Both the position numbers and the translations under genes were made by a program. The notes under the pieces are model-generated. The model made no database searches. It saw only the letters and a program-made list of their open reading frames with translations, and was not told where the DNA came from. From Betaproteobacteria bacterium UBA5216 (GTDB lineage Bacteria; Pseudomonadota; Gammaproteobacteria; Burkholderiales; SG8-41), in NCBI GenBank assembly GCA_002412495.1, contig DHVE01000084.1:20156-57380 (forward strand): a stretch of 37,225 nt of DNA, read 5' to 3'. Below, in pieces: positions 16,269 to 24,792 of the stretch (its first letter is position 1; the number at the start of each line of letters is the position of its first letter).

Positions 16269-17177
16269 TCAGTTAATCGATGACCCTATGCGTTTAAATT
16301 CCTCGAAATTGAACCAGATCAGAAACGCCTTACCAACAATGTTTTCATCCGGAACAAATCCCCAATAACGGCTGTCGCTACTGCGATCCCGGTTATCACC
16401 CATCATAAAATAGTGCCCTGGCGGCACCGTGCAGGTAAATCCAGCATCATTGTAGGCACAATTCTCGCGATGCGGGAAGGCATTGACGCCACTCACATGC
16501 ACGGTGGGCATGTCCGTCTGTGTCAGGATCGCGTGCCGGCTGGCCCCCAATTCTTCCCAATAGCGCTCTGCCGCCGTGAAATTCAGACCGCCTTCGACGT
16601 AATTGTATTCGCCATCTCGGGACGTTTTTACTTCGGTGCCGTTGATGGTCAGCCGCTTATCCCGGTAAATAACTACATCGCCCGGCGTCCCAACGACACG
16701 CTTGATGTAGTCCTGTGAGGGATTTTCTGGATAGCGGAACACCATAACGTCGCCGCGCTGTGGCTGATTTACATCCGCAATCTTTTTATTGATGATCGGA
16801 ATGCGCACGCCGTAGGTATATTTATTTACCAGGATGAAATCGCCGATCAACAGCGTCGGCAACATGGAGCCGGACGGTATCTTGAACGGTTCCACCAGAA
16901 ATGACCGCAGCAAAAACACGATCAATATCACCGGGAAAAAACTGACCGCGTATTCGACCCACCAAGGTTGCCGCAAGTGTGATTCGGAGACATCCTTCCG
17001 TGCTCTCTCGAGTGCTTCCGCGTCGGAAGATTCCGACGGAGCGCCGGCACGAGCTTCCAGCGCCGACACGGCGGCGGCGGCGGCCGCTTCGCGCCGAGGC
17101 CGCAGAAAATAAATCTCCACCAGCCACACGACACCGGTTATCACCAACAACACAAACATGATCAGTGGAAAATTCAT
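16269..17177 (-). CDS. lepB: Signal peptidase I
   Basis: Cleaves signal peptides of proteins leaving the Sec and Tat pathways at the outer face of the inner membrane. The 302-residue protein has two transmembrane segments (about 3-25 and 75-95), separated by an Ala/Glu-rich cytoplasmic loop with an Ala run (31-37). The catalytic dyad is Ser104 (PSGSMLPTL) and Lys159 (DYIKRVVGTPGD). Box E is visible as YFMMGDNRDRSSDSRYWG. It follows lepA by 30 bases, as in most proteobacteria. Confidence 0.97.
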   Translation of the reverse strand: MNFPLIMFVLLVITGVVWLVEIYFLRPRREAAAAAAVSALEARAGAPSESSDAEALERARKDVSESHLRQPWWVEYAVSFFPVILIVFLLRSFLVEPFKIPSGSMLPTLLIGDFILVNKYTYGVRIPIINKKIADVNQPQRGDVMVFRYPENPSQDYIKRVVGTPGDVVIYRDKRLTINGTEVKTSRDGEYNYVEGGLNFTAAERYWEELGASRHAILTQTDMPTVHVSGVNAFPHRENCAYNDAGFTCTVPPGHYFMMGDNRDRSSDSRYWGFVPDENIVGKAFLIWFNFEEFKRIGSSIN

Positions 17178-17207
17178 TTTAGTTCCGCGACCTTCCAGCG
17201 CTGTTCA

Positions 17208-18998
17208 TCATTTATCAACTTGCAAAATCGCCAGAAAAGCTTCCTGCGGTATCTCCACGCTGCCCACCTGTTTCATGCGTTTCTTGCCGGCTTTTTGTTT
17301 TTCAAGCAGCTTTCTCTTTCGCGATATGTCGCCGCCGTAGCACTTGGCAAGCACGTTCTTGCGCAATGCCTTCACTGTCTCGCGCGCAATAATATGTGAT
17401 CCTATCGCCGCTTGCACGGCAATGTCGAACATCTGGCGTGGAATCAGCCCGCGCATGCGCGTCACCAGGTCGCGCCCGCGGTATTGCGAATTTTCCCGAT
17501 GTACAATCAGCGAAAGCGCGTCGACGCGTTCGCCGTTGATCAGGATGTCCAACTTGACCATGTCACCCGCGCGGTACTCGAGGAAATCATAATCCAGCGA
17601 TGCGTATCCCCGCGAGACGGATTTGAGTTTGTCGAAAAAATCCATCACCACTTCGTTGAGCGGCAATTCATAGGTCAGCATCACCTGCCGACCCAGATAT
17701 TGCATGTTTTTTTGCACACCGCGTTTCTGGATGCACAGTGTAATGACCACGCCCACATATTCCTGCGGCACGAGTATCGACGCCTTGATGATGGGCTCGC
17801 GGATTTCCTCCACCGTTGATGCGTCCGGCAGCTTGGACGGGTTTTCAATTTCAATCACCGAACCATCGGCCAGCAAGACCTGGTACACCACGGTGGGCGC
17901 AGTGGTGATGAGTGAAACACCATATTCGCGCTCCAGTCGCTCTTGCACGATATCCATGTGCAGCAGCCCCAGGAATCCGCAGCGAAAGCCAAATCCCAAG
18001 GCGGTCGAGGATTCCGGTTCATAACGCAGCGAGGAATCGTTCAGGTGCAGTTTTTCCAATGCATCGCGCAGCCCGTCATATTCGTTTGACTCCACGGGGT
18101 AAAGGCCGGCGAACACCTGCGGTTGAATTTCCTTGAACCCGGGCAATGCCGCCGTCGCCGGATTATCGGCTAGCGTAATCGTATCGCCCACCTTCGCGGC
18201 ATCCAGCACTTTGATTCCGGCGATCACGAATCCCACCTCGCCCGCCGAAAGACTTTCGCGCGCGCGTGATTTGGGGGTAAACACGCCCACCTGCTCGCAC
18301 GTGTAGTTGGCCTTGGCAGCCATCAGCAGTAAGCGGTCTTTGGGTTTTAATTCTCCGTCGACCACCCGCACCAGCATGACCACGCCCACGTAATTATCGA
18401 ACCACGAATCGATGATCAGCGCCTTCAACGGCCCCGCCGGATTGCCCTTCGGCGCAGGCACGCGTTCGATCATGGCTTCCAATACATCCGCCACGCCTTC
18501 GCCGGACTTGGCGCTGACCTTGACCGCGTCTTTTGCAGGTATGCCAATAATATCTTCGATCTCGGTGATCACGCGCGCCGGATCGGACTGCGGCAAATCC
18601 ATTTTGTTCAGTACTGGCACCACCTCGACGCCCAGTTCGATGGCGGTATAGCAGTTGGCCACCGTTTGCGCTTCAACCCCCTGTGATGCATCGACCACCA
18701 GCAATGCGCCCTCGCACGCCGACAGGGAGCGCGAGACTTCATACGAAAAATCGACGTGTCCCGGCGTGTCGATAAGGTTTAGCTGGTACGTCTGCCCATT
18801 GCGTGCCTTGTAGGTCAACGCCGCCGTTTGCGCCTTGATGGTGATGCCGCGCTCACGCTCCAGATCCATCGAGTCGAGCACTTGGGCTTCCATCTCGCGC
18901 TCGGAAAGACCGCCGCACAACTGAATGATGCGATCCGCTAGCGTCGATTTACCGTGATCGATGTGGGCGATGATGGAAAAATTGCGGATGTTCTGCAT
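17208..18998 (-). CDS. lepA: Elongation factor 4 (LepA), back-translocating GTPase
   Basis: A translational GTPase that acts on the ribosome and in 30S assembly. From the ATG at 18998 (MQNIRNFSIIAHIDHGKST) it is 596 residues, the usual length. G motifs: AHIDHGKST, DTPGHVDF and NKMDLP. The C-terminal EF4-specific domain ends with GGDISRKRKLLEKQKAGKKR. A TTG start at 19019 would add seven non-family residues. Its start codon is only 17 bases after a terminator-like hairpin, so it is probably expressed by read-through or from a short local promoter. Confidence 0.97.
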   Translation of the reverse strand: MQNIRNFSIIAHIDHGKSTLADRIIQLCGGLSEREMEAQVLDSMDLERERGITIKAQTAALTYKARNGQTYQLNLIDTPGHVDFSYEVSRSLSACEGALLVVDASQGVEAQTVANCYTAIELGVEVVPVLNKMDLPQSDPARVITEIEDIIGIPAKDAVKVSAKSGEGVADVLEAMIERVPAPKGNPAGPLKALIIDSWFDNYVGVVMLVRVVDGELKPKDRLLLMAAKANYTCEQVGVFTPKSRARESLSAGEVGFVIAGIKVLDAAKVGDTITLADNPATAALPGFKEIQPQVFAGLYPVESNEYDGLRDALEKLHLNDSSLRYEPESSTALGFGFRCGFLGLLHMDIVQERLEREYGVSLITTAPTVVYQVLLADGSVIEIENPSKLPDASTVEEIREPIIKASILVPQEYVGVVITLCIQKRGVQKNMQYLGRQVMLTYELPLNEVVMDFFDKLKSVSRGYASLDYDFLEYRAGDMVKLDILINGERVDALSLIVHRENSQYRGRDLVTRMRGLIPRQMFDIAVQAAIGSHIIARETVKALRKNVLAKCYGGDISRKRKLLEKQKAGKKRMKQVGSVEIPQEAFLAILQVDK

Positions 18999-19015
18999 TG
19001 TTAGACTACAAATAG

Positions 19016-19049
19016 ACAAAAGGGCGCTCGCAGGATTCGAGGCGCCCTT
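19016..19049 (-). terminator. Intrinsic terminator-like hairpin before lepA
   Basis: On the reverse strand AAGGGCGCCTCG and CGAGCGCCCTT form an 11-pair stem with a one-base bulge and a 7-base loop, followed by TTTTGTCTATTTG. It lies between the glutaredoxin-like gene and lepA, so it would end or attenuate the sigma-E operon transcript. Because lepA starts right after it, it may also act as an attenuator in the lepA leader. Confidence 0.65.
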
Positions 19050-19070
19050 GATTACGTAAACATTTGTATT

Positions 19071-19337
19071 TTATCGTAATTCCGACAAAAACGCAGTAAC
19101 AACCGGCTCATCCAGGAAATAGTGGCAGAGTTCGCGATCGCCGCACATCAGCACCGGAACTTTTTCGCCAAATTGCGTTTCCAGCGCTGCATCGGAATCG
19201 ACATCAATGATACTCAGGTCGAATGAAAAGCGGTCCTGCATGCGCCGCAGGGCTGCGATCATGTCGTCGCAAAGATGACAATAACCGCGCCCGTATACAA
19301 TCAGTTCTGGGCGTGCCGCCGCGTCAATTGCCGGCAT
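19071..19337 (-). CDS. Glutaredoxin-like (thioredoxin-fold) protein
   Basis: A small protein of 88 residues from the ATG at 19337. The thioredoxin-fold start PELIVYGRGYCHLCDDM carries a CxxC pair (CHLC) as in glutaredoxin-like DUF836 proteins, followed by IIDVDSDAALETQFGEKVPV with the cis-proline region (KVPVLM). A thiol-disulphide role in the cytoplasm is likely, but the target is unknown. It overlaps the end of mucD by 14 bases, and a gene of this type between mucD and lepA is common in betaproteobacteria. Confidence 0.85.
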   Translation of the reverse strand: MPAIDAAARPELIVYGRGYCHLCDDMIAALRRMQDRFSFDLSIIDVDSDAALETQFGEKVPVLMCGDRELCHYFLDEPVVTAFLSELR

Positions 19338-20715
19338 CAAGCCGGAACGGCACGTACAGAGAATTGGCGCCGCGCCGAACCAGCATGGCAACGATGCGTC
19401 CTTTCTCGAATTGCGCCATGATCTGGTTGAATTGATCGACGGTTTTGACGTCCTGATTGTTTACCGCCAGTATCACGTCGCCACGGCGCATGCCCGCGCG
19501 AGCCGCCGCGCCCTGCACTTCGCCAACCAGCACGCCGCTTTCCACCTTGAGCTCCCTGCGTTGCGCATCCGTCAAATCAGACAACGCCATGCCGTAAACA
19601 TTCGGCGTTGCCGCTGGCGGCTTTTGTCCCCGCCCGCCGCGCGCACCGCGTGCGTCATCCGGCAATTCCGCCACCACCACCGGCAAGTCACGGGGAGCCT
19701 TGTTGCGCCAGACCTGCACGGTGGACTTGGTACCCGGTCGCGTGGCACCCACGATGCGCGGCAAATCGTCCGATGCGCCGATGGGTTTACCGTCGAAGCG
19801 CAAAATCACATCGCCCGCTTCTATGCCAGCCTTATCCGCCGGGCCGCCTTTCTCTACTGAGTTGACCAGCGCACCTTGCGGTTTCGGCAAGCCAAAACCG
19901 TCCGCCAGCTCCTTGGTAACCGGCTGTATGACCACGCCGATGCGACCGCGAGTTATCTTGCCCGAGGTACGCAACTGCTGCGCGATATCGTTTGCGACGT
20001 CAATGGGAATCGCAAACGACAGCCCCATGAACCCGCCGGTGCGGCTGTATATCTGGGAATTGATGCCCACCACTTCGCCGCGCATATTAAAGAGCGGGCC
20101 GCCGGAGTTGCCGGGATTCACCGCCACGTCGGTCTGGATAAACGGCACGAAATTCTCTTGTGGCAATGACCGGCCCTTGGCGCTGACAATGCCCTTGGTG
20201 ACGGTGTTATCAAAACCAAACGGCGAGCCGATGGCCACCACCCACTCGCCTACCTTGAGCTTGGCAGGATCGCCAAACTTGACCACAGGCAATCCGGTCG
20301 CGTCGATCTTGATCAGCGCGACATCGGTACGCCGGTCGGAGCCTATCACCTTGGCCTTGAACTCGCGCTTGTCAGTCAAGCGTACCGTGATCTCATCCGC
20401 GGACTGCACCACGTGCGCGTTGGTCAGAATATAACCATCGGCATTAATAATGAAGCCCGATCCCAGCGACTGCGATTGAAATTCGCGCGGTGCGCCGGGA
20501 TTCGGCGTGAAGCGCCGGAAGAATTCAAAAAAGGGATCGTCTTCCGGCAAATTAGGCAATTGTTGTGCGAGCGGACTGCGAGCGCCACCCTGCGTGGTAC
20601 TGATATTGACCACGGCGGGCCCCTGCTTTTCAACCAGCTCCGTGAAATCCGGCAATTGCGCCATCAGTGGCAACGGGAGCAGCAGGCAGATAACCAATAA
20701 TGCTTTTCTGATCAT
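19324..20715 (-). CDS. mucD: Do-family periplasmic serine protease (DegP/MucD)
   Basis: A periplasmic protease/chaperone that degrades misfolded envelope proteins. The 463-residue protein starts with a signal peptide (MIRKALLVICLLLPLPLMAQ). The trypsin-like domain has the triad His101 (LTNAHVV), Asp131 (TDVALIKID) and Ser204 (GNSGGPLF). Two PDZ domains follow (about 255-345, GALVNSVEKGGPADKAGIEAG, and 370-455, VQGAAARAGMRRGDVILAVN). The start is ATG 20715; the longer frame to 20739 lacks support. It is 41 bases after rseB, the standard place for mucD in the sigma-E operon. Confidence 0.95.
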   Translation of the reverse strand: MIRKALLVICLLLPLPLMAQLPDFTELVEKQGPAVVNISTTQGGARSPLAQQLPNLPEDDPFFEFFRRFTPNPGAPREFQSQSLGSGFIINADGYILTNAHVVQSADEITVRLTDKREFKAKVIGSDRRTDVALIKIDATGLPVVKFGDPAKLKVGEWVVAIGSPFGFDNTVTKGIVSAKGRSLPQENFVPFIQTDVAVNPGNSGGPLFNMRGEVVGINSQIYSRTGGFMGLSFAIPIDVANDIAQQLRTSGKITRGRIGVVIQPVTKELADGFGLPKPQGALVNSVEKGGPADKAGIEAGDVILRFDGKPIGASDDLPRIVGATRPGTKSTVQVWRNKAPRDLPVVVAELPDDARGARGGRGQKPPAATPNVYGMALSDLTDAQRRELKVESGVLVGEVQGAAARAGMRRGDVILAVNNQDVKTVDQFNQIMAQFEKGRIVAMLVRRGANSLYVPFRLDAGN

Positions 20716-20756
20716 GAAGTCACCTGTAACGACAAACAATAGACACGCTCAATATT

Positions 20757-21755
20757 TTATTTGGGCGCCACTTGCTTTGCTTCCATGGCGTTTGCAATCT
20801 GCATGATGGTTGCCGCCGGCGCCTCGCCCAAAACCGTCACCACAAAGTCACCACTCGTGCGCTTGTAAATATGGACCGCGCCTTGGCTAATCAAGGGCTT
20901 GGCCCCGGACTCGCGCGATTTCGGCTCGATGAATACTGATATTGCGGTCAGGCCATCGGAATACACCAAATGCGGCATGGCCACGGGGCGCCCGACAATC
21001 GTGCGCTTGACTTCCATCAGTTTGCGAAAACCCACAGGCAGATGATGTACCGTCCAGCCGGTGTCCGCCGCCTGTTCCACGACATTCAAAGCGGAATGAT
21101 CCACGCGCCAGTGCTGCGCGCGCGCGCGCGCCTCGTACTTGGACGTCACCTGCTCACGGCTGAATTCGCCCCCCAGCGACAACTGAGAAAAACGAAAAGA
21201 TTCAATCACTTCGGAACGTTCGTTGTAGACCTGCGAACGCAGCGGCAAACCGGACTGAAGTTCGGCGCAGAACTTCCGGCCATAGCGCAATTTGTCTTTG
21301 GGCGAGACGCCTACCCATTGGCATTGAAAACCACCGACGCGATCAATCTCCTGTAGTTTCACGTCGTAGTGCGTGGTGAGATCCGACAGATTGTCCGGCA
21401 GCATGATGGGCAGATGGCGCGTGCTGCGGCGTTCAACTAGTACCACCCGTGCGTCGGGCAGGTAAGCCGTTACATGATCATTGGCGCGCACCACTTCGCG
21501 AGGGGGGCCGTCCAGTGTTTCGAGCTTTTCGAACACGCCGCCAGCGGGGTTTACGTAATGCACCACCCGCGACGTTTCGACACGTTTGCCGTGCTGGTAG
21601 GCGAAGGTGCCCGAATAGCTCACGGTGCGCGAGGAATCCGCGATTTTCTTGAGCCAGTCGAGCGCAGAAGGCGTGCTGCTTTCCTGCGCCGTCACCGCCG
21701 TTGCCCCCATTGTCCATGTTGCTACTGCCGCCGCGACGGCCAACCCGTATTTCAT
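20757..21755 (-). CDS. rseB: Sigma-E regulator RseB/MucB
   Basis: A periplasmic sensor that binds RseA and protects it from cleavage until envelope stress appears. The 332-residue protein begins with a signal peptide (MKYGLAVAAAVATWTMGA, cut near VTA-QE). The MucB/RseB fold is visible as ALDWLKKIADSSRTVSYSGTFAYQHG, then RSTRHLPIMLPDN, and the C-terminal domain with GWTVHHLPVGFRKL and HLVYSDGLTAISVFIEP. The start is ATG 21755; the much longer frame to 22085 runs inside rseA. The gap after rseA is 8 bases. A (GC)8 run lies inside its coding sequence. Confidence 0.94.
   Translation of the reverse strand: MKYGLAVAAAVATWTMGATAVTAQESSTPSALDWLKKIADSSRTVSYSGTFAYQHGKRVETSRVVHYVNPAGGVFEKLETLDGPPREVVRANDHVTAYLPDARVVLVERRSTRHLPIMLPDNLSDLTTHYDVKLQEIDRVGGFQCQWVGVSPKDKLRYGRKFCAELQSGLPLRSQVYNERSEVIESFRFSQLSLGGEFSREQVTSKYEARARAQHWRVDHSALNVVEQAADTGWTVHHLPVGFRKLMEVKRTIVGRPVAMPHLVYSDGLTAISVFIEPKSRESGAKPLISQGAVHIYKRTSGDFVVTVLGEAPAATIMQIANAMEAKQVAPK
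21116..21131. repeat. (GC)8 dinucleotide run inside rseB
   Basis: Sixteen bases of alternating G and C within the rseB coding sequence, coding for ARARA in the protein. Gain or loss of one unit would shift the frame and inactivate RseB. Confidence 0.9.
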
Positions 21756-21763
21756 ATTTTTAA

Positions 21764-22393
21764 TCAGCGCAATCCGGGTTCGTTGCCCACCGAGGAAACC
21801 GTGCGGATATAAGGCGTCACGCCCTGCATTGCGGTACTCGGCGATACGCCCTGATGCGCCAGCAGATACTCTTGTACATGTTCTGGCGCAGTGGCCAGCG
21901 GTTCCACTAGCGCGGGCCCGGCCGGCTGCAATGGCGCGACAGGCGCCGTGGCAATCGTTGCCCCCGGTGCTTGCGGGGCGTCCGGTGCAAGGGTAGCCAC
22001 GGTCGCCGGAGCCTGTGTTGCAGCGGGCAACTTGGCTATCGTGCCGGTCGTGCCGTCGGGATTCAACATGCTCATCGAAACCCAACCTACCGCCGCGACC
22101 GCCGCAACCGACGCCGCCGCTGACAATGCCCAGGTTTGCAAGGTTCGAGGTGCGCGCACGCGAGGCGCAAGTACCGTGGGCTCTTGCGCTAGCCGCTCGC
22201 TGAATCGCTTGGAGAAATCAGACGAAAGGTTCGTGCCGGCATGATCTCCGCGCAGCGCGTCGCCAATCGCGTGGTATGTGCCCCAGGCATCGCGGCGGGC
22301 GGCGTCTTGCTTGAAGCGCGCGATTTCCCGCGCCGCATCGTCGGCATCCAGTTCACCATCCATCAACGTCGATACGCTTTCTACGCCTTGCAT
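21764..22393 (-). CDS. rseA: Anti-sigma-E factor RseA
   Basis: A single-pass inner membrane anti-sigma factor. The cytoplasmic N-terminus (VESVSTLMDGELDADDAAREIARF) is the RseA sigma-binding domain. A transmembrane segment lies near 87-110 (TWALSAAASVAAVAAVGWV), followed by a periplasmic Ala/Pro/Thr-rich tail ending HVQEYLLAHQGVSPSTAMQG. Stress-triggered proteolysis releases RpoE. At 209 residues it is normal. The start is one base after the rpoE stop, so the two are very likely translationally coupled. Confidence 0.94.
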   Translation of the reverse strand: MQGVESVSTLMDGELDADDAAREIARFKQDAARRDAWGTYHAIGDALRGDHAGTNLSSDFSKRFSERLAQEPTVLAPRVRAPRTLQTWALSAAASVAAVAAVGWVSMSMLNPDGTTGTIAKLPAATQAPATVATLAPDAPQAPGATIATAPVAPLQPAGPALVEPLATAPEHVQEYLLAHQGVSPSTAMQGVTPYIRTVSSVGNEPGLR

Positions 22394-22394
22394 C

Positions 22395-22994
22395 TCACCA
22401 TCTCCTGTCTTTACTGGAATCCAGCATCGGTTTGAGCTGCACTGAAATCGCCTCCCGCGCCCGGAAAATCCGCGAGCGCACGGTGCCTATCGGGCAATTC
22501 ATGATCGAAGCAATTTCTTCATAACTCAAGCCTTCCATCTCGCGCAGCGTTATGGCCGTGCGCAATTCTTCAGGCAATTTCTCCAACGTTTGGTTCACCG
22601 TCTCCGCCACTTGCCGGCTCATCATCTGATTCTCCGGCGTATTCACATCCTGCAACAACTCGGTCTCACCCAAATCCTCGGCTTCCTCCGCATCCATCCC
22701 GGTGGACGTCGGCGCCCGCCGCCCACTCGCCACCAGGTAATTCTTGGCGGTATTGATGCCGATACGGTACAGCCACGTATAAAACGCGCTGTCGCCGCGA
22801 AAATTCGGCAACGCGCGATACGCTTTAATAAATGCTTCCTGCGCCACATCTTCCACTTCGCTGCTGTCCCGGATAAAACGGGACAGCAAGCGAATCAGCT
22901 TGCGTTGGTACTTCGTAACCAGCAACTCGAACGCATGCTTCTCTCCACGCTGCGCGCGTTCGACCAGCAACTGGTCGATTTCGCGGTCACTCAT
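22395..22994 (-). CDS. rpoE: RNA polymerase sigma factor RpoE (ECF, sigma-E)
   Basis: Directs the envelope stress response. The 199-residue protein has region 2 (HAFELLVTKYQRKLIRLLSR; EDVAQEAFIKAYRALPNFRG; FYTWLYRIGINTAKNYL) and region 4 (LPEELRTAITLREMEGLSYE; IMNCPIGTVRSRIFRARE). The start is ATG 22994 (MSDREIDQLLVERAQRG), the family N-terminus; an upstream in-frame start at 23075 is rejected. It heads the operon with rseA-rseB-mucD downstream, and a sigma-E-like promoter lies about 130 bases upstream, consistent with autoregulation. Confidence 0.97.
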   Translation of the reverse strand: MSDREIDQLLVERAQRGEKHAFELLVTKYQRKLIRLLSRFIRDSSEVEDVAQEAFIKAYRALPNFRGDSAFYTWLYRIGINTAKNYLVASGRRAPTSTGMDAEEAEDLGETELLQDVNTPENQMMSRQVAETVNQTLEKLPEELRTAITLREMEGLSYEEIASIMNCPIGTVRSRIFRAREAISVQLKPMLDSSKDRRW

Positions 22995-23127
22995 GAATCC
23001 CGTCCCTGTTTTCTTTGTTGTCCAGGCCGGACAATGTGCCGAATTGCGAAGCTGGCAGTATACCCAACCCGCCACCCCGGCACGCGCCCGCCGCGCGAAA
23101 ATTCACGCGAGAAATCCGCGATACGGC

Positions 23128-23155
23128 ATTGACACGAAAGCGCTAAATTGGTTCG
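23128..23155 (-). promoter_or_regulatory. Candidate sigma-E promoter of the rpoE operon
   Basis: On the reverse strand CGAACCA (23149-23155), 16 bases, then TCAAT (23128-23132). The known sigma-E consensus is GGAACTT, 16 bases, TCAAA or TCTAA, so the core AAC and TCAA and the spacing agree. A second possibility is a sigma-70 -10 TATACT at 23057-23062, closer to the gene, with no good -35. Confidence 0.4.
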
Positions 23156-23189
23156 CGCCATCGCACAAACCGGGCCAAGATAAACGCCG

Positions 23190-24743
23190 TTAGCGCGCAT
23201 GGAGTCCATAAGATAGAAAACGGCGTTCTACTCGTTCGAAAATCCACTGAATCAGCAGTGCCAGCAGCGCCGCCGGGACGGCGCCCGCCAGCATCATCCG
23301 GTGGTCGTTGACCGCCAAGCCCGCCACAATGCGTTCGCCGTAGCCACCCGCGCCGACAAAAGCGGCAATGGTCGCCGTGCCGACGTTGATCACGGCCGAC
23401 GTCTTGATGCCCGCCAGAACGGAAGGTAGCGCCAGGGGCACCTCGATCAAACGCAACACCGCGCCCGGCCGCAGCCCAAGTGCGCTGCCGGCCTGCAGCA
23501 TGCCTCGCGCGATACCGGCCAGCCCGGTCTCGGTGCTACGCACAATCGGCAGCAAGCCATACAGGAACAATGCGCCCACGGCCGGCGCCATGCCGATGCT
23601 GCCCATTGCGGCAATCAGGAACGCCAGCAACGCCAGCGCAGGGATGGTTTGCAGCACCCCTACCACGCCCACAATCCACGGATGGGCGCGACTTGAACGC
23701 GCCGCCCAAACGCCCAATGGCACACCCAGCCCCGTGCTCAGCGCCAACGCGCCGAACACCAGCAGACAGTGTTCCGCCGTCAGCCGCCAGAAATCCGCCG
23801 CGAATAGCAGTGCCAGCCAGCCGGGTTTCGCCGCCGGGGCCGCAGTTGAGGCTTCCCCCGCCTTTCCCGCTGCCTGAGCCAGAAAATTCGCCGCCACGTT
23901 TGCAAACGACTGCCCATCGAGTTCGGCTGCCGCGTTCATATGGATCATGGCCTCGCCGCCGATACGATGCTCCAGCGTTTGCAACGCGCGGAACGCCGCC
24001 GGATGTCGAAGCGGCAAATCCTTGCGATAGACCAGCACCGCCTCATAGGGTGGAAAAAACTTGCGATCGTCGATGAGCAACCGCAGGCCATGCCGCGCGA
24101 GCTTGGCATCGGTGGTGTAAACATCGATTACGTCCACCGTTCCGCCCTTGATCGCATCGTAAGCCAGCCCGTGGTCCAGCCCGATGGGCTGCGCACTTAA
24201 TGTGTAAGTCGCACTGAGCGCGGGCCACCCGTCCTTACGGTGCAAAAATTCCTGCGACAGGCCATAGCGCAAAGCGCTTTGGCGTTGCAGATCACCCATG
24301 GAATGTATGGCCAGTTCCGCAGCGCGCCGCTGCGACATCGCCAGCGCATAGGAATTGCCGAACCCCAAGGGCACGCCAGCCGCCAGTCCGTGCACTTCGA
24401 GCAGCGTATTCAGTTCCGCCAGCGGCGGCACCTGCTTTAAGCCCAGCAGCTCAAACGCCAGCGTGCCGGTGTAATCGGGATAGACATCAATCGCGCCGCT
24501 CTTTAGCGCGGCAAACAGAATGGCGGTATTGCCCAAACCTTGTCGATGCACGGCCCTCGCGCCGGGAGCCTCGGCCTGAATGCGCTGAGCGGCAATTTCC
24601 CCGAGAATGTAGGATTCCGTAAAACGCTTGGAACCGACTGTGATCGTGTCGCTCGCGGTAGCGGTGGGCGTCACCGGCAGCGCGCTCGCCACCATACTCA
24701 GCAGCACACCAAGCAATACATTCAGCAGCACCCGGGCGTGCAT
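23190..24743 (-). CDS. Fused substrate-binding protein/permease, osmoprotectant (OpuC/YehY-Z) ABC type
   Basis: A 517-residue fusion. After a signal-like N-terminus (MHARVLLNVLLGVLLSMVAS) comes an OpuAC-type binding domain (ITVGSKRFTESYILGEIAAQ; IDVYPDYTGTLAFELLG; VDVIDVYTTDAKLARHGL), about 30-300. The second half (about 325-510) is a multi-helix ABC permease with the cytoplasmic EAA-like loop near VLRLIEVPLALPSVLAGIKT and INVGTATIAAFVGAGGYGE. Related proteins import glycine betaine, choline or other quaternary amines. No ATPase gene is in the window, which is unusual. The start is ATG 24743; the longer frame to 24863 overlaps the deacetylase gene. It is last in the reverse-strand cluster, 49 bases after the deacetylase, separated by an AT-rich spacer. 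Confidence 0.87.
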   Translation of the reverse strand: MHARVLLNVLLGVLLSMVASALPVTPTATASDTITVGSKRFTESYILGEIAAQRIQAEAPGARAVHRQGLGNTAILFAALKSGAIDVYPDYTGTLAFELLGLKQVPPLAELNTLLEVHGLAAGVPLGFGNSYALAMSQRRAAELAIHSMGDLQRQSALRYGLSQEFLHRKDGWPALSATYTLSAQPIGLDHGLAYDAIKGGTVDVIDVYTTDAKLARHGLRLLIDDRKFFPPYEAVLVYRKDLPLRHPAAFRALQTLEHRIGGEAMIHMNAAAELDGQSFANVAANFLAQAAGKAGEASTAAPAAKPGWLALLFAADFWRLTAEHCLLVFGALALSTGLGVPLGVWAARSSRAHPWIVGVVGVLQTIPALALLAFLIAAMGSIGMAPAVGALFLYGLLPIVRSTETGLAGIARGMLQAGSALGLRPGAVLRLIEVPLALPSVLAGIKTSAVINVGTATIAAFVGAGGYGERIVAGLAVNDHRMMLAGAVPAALLALLIQWIFERVERRFLSYGLHAR

Positions 24744-24792
24744 GCAAGCATCACCGATGAAATATCTTAAGTATTTGTTTTTATTGATATTA

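Noticed and set aside
17065..17095. GGC trinucleotide run in lepB as a phase-variable element
   Set aside because: Unit changes would only alter an Ala run in the cytoplasmic loop and keep the frame.
24744..24792. A mobile AT-rich repeat shared with 28353-28385 (both contain TTGTTTTTATT)
   Set aside because: The shared stretch is only 11 bases of low-complexity A/T, in opposite orientations; likely chance in AT-rich spacers.
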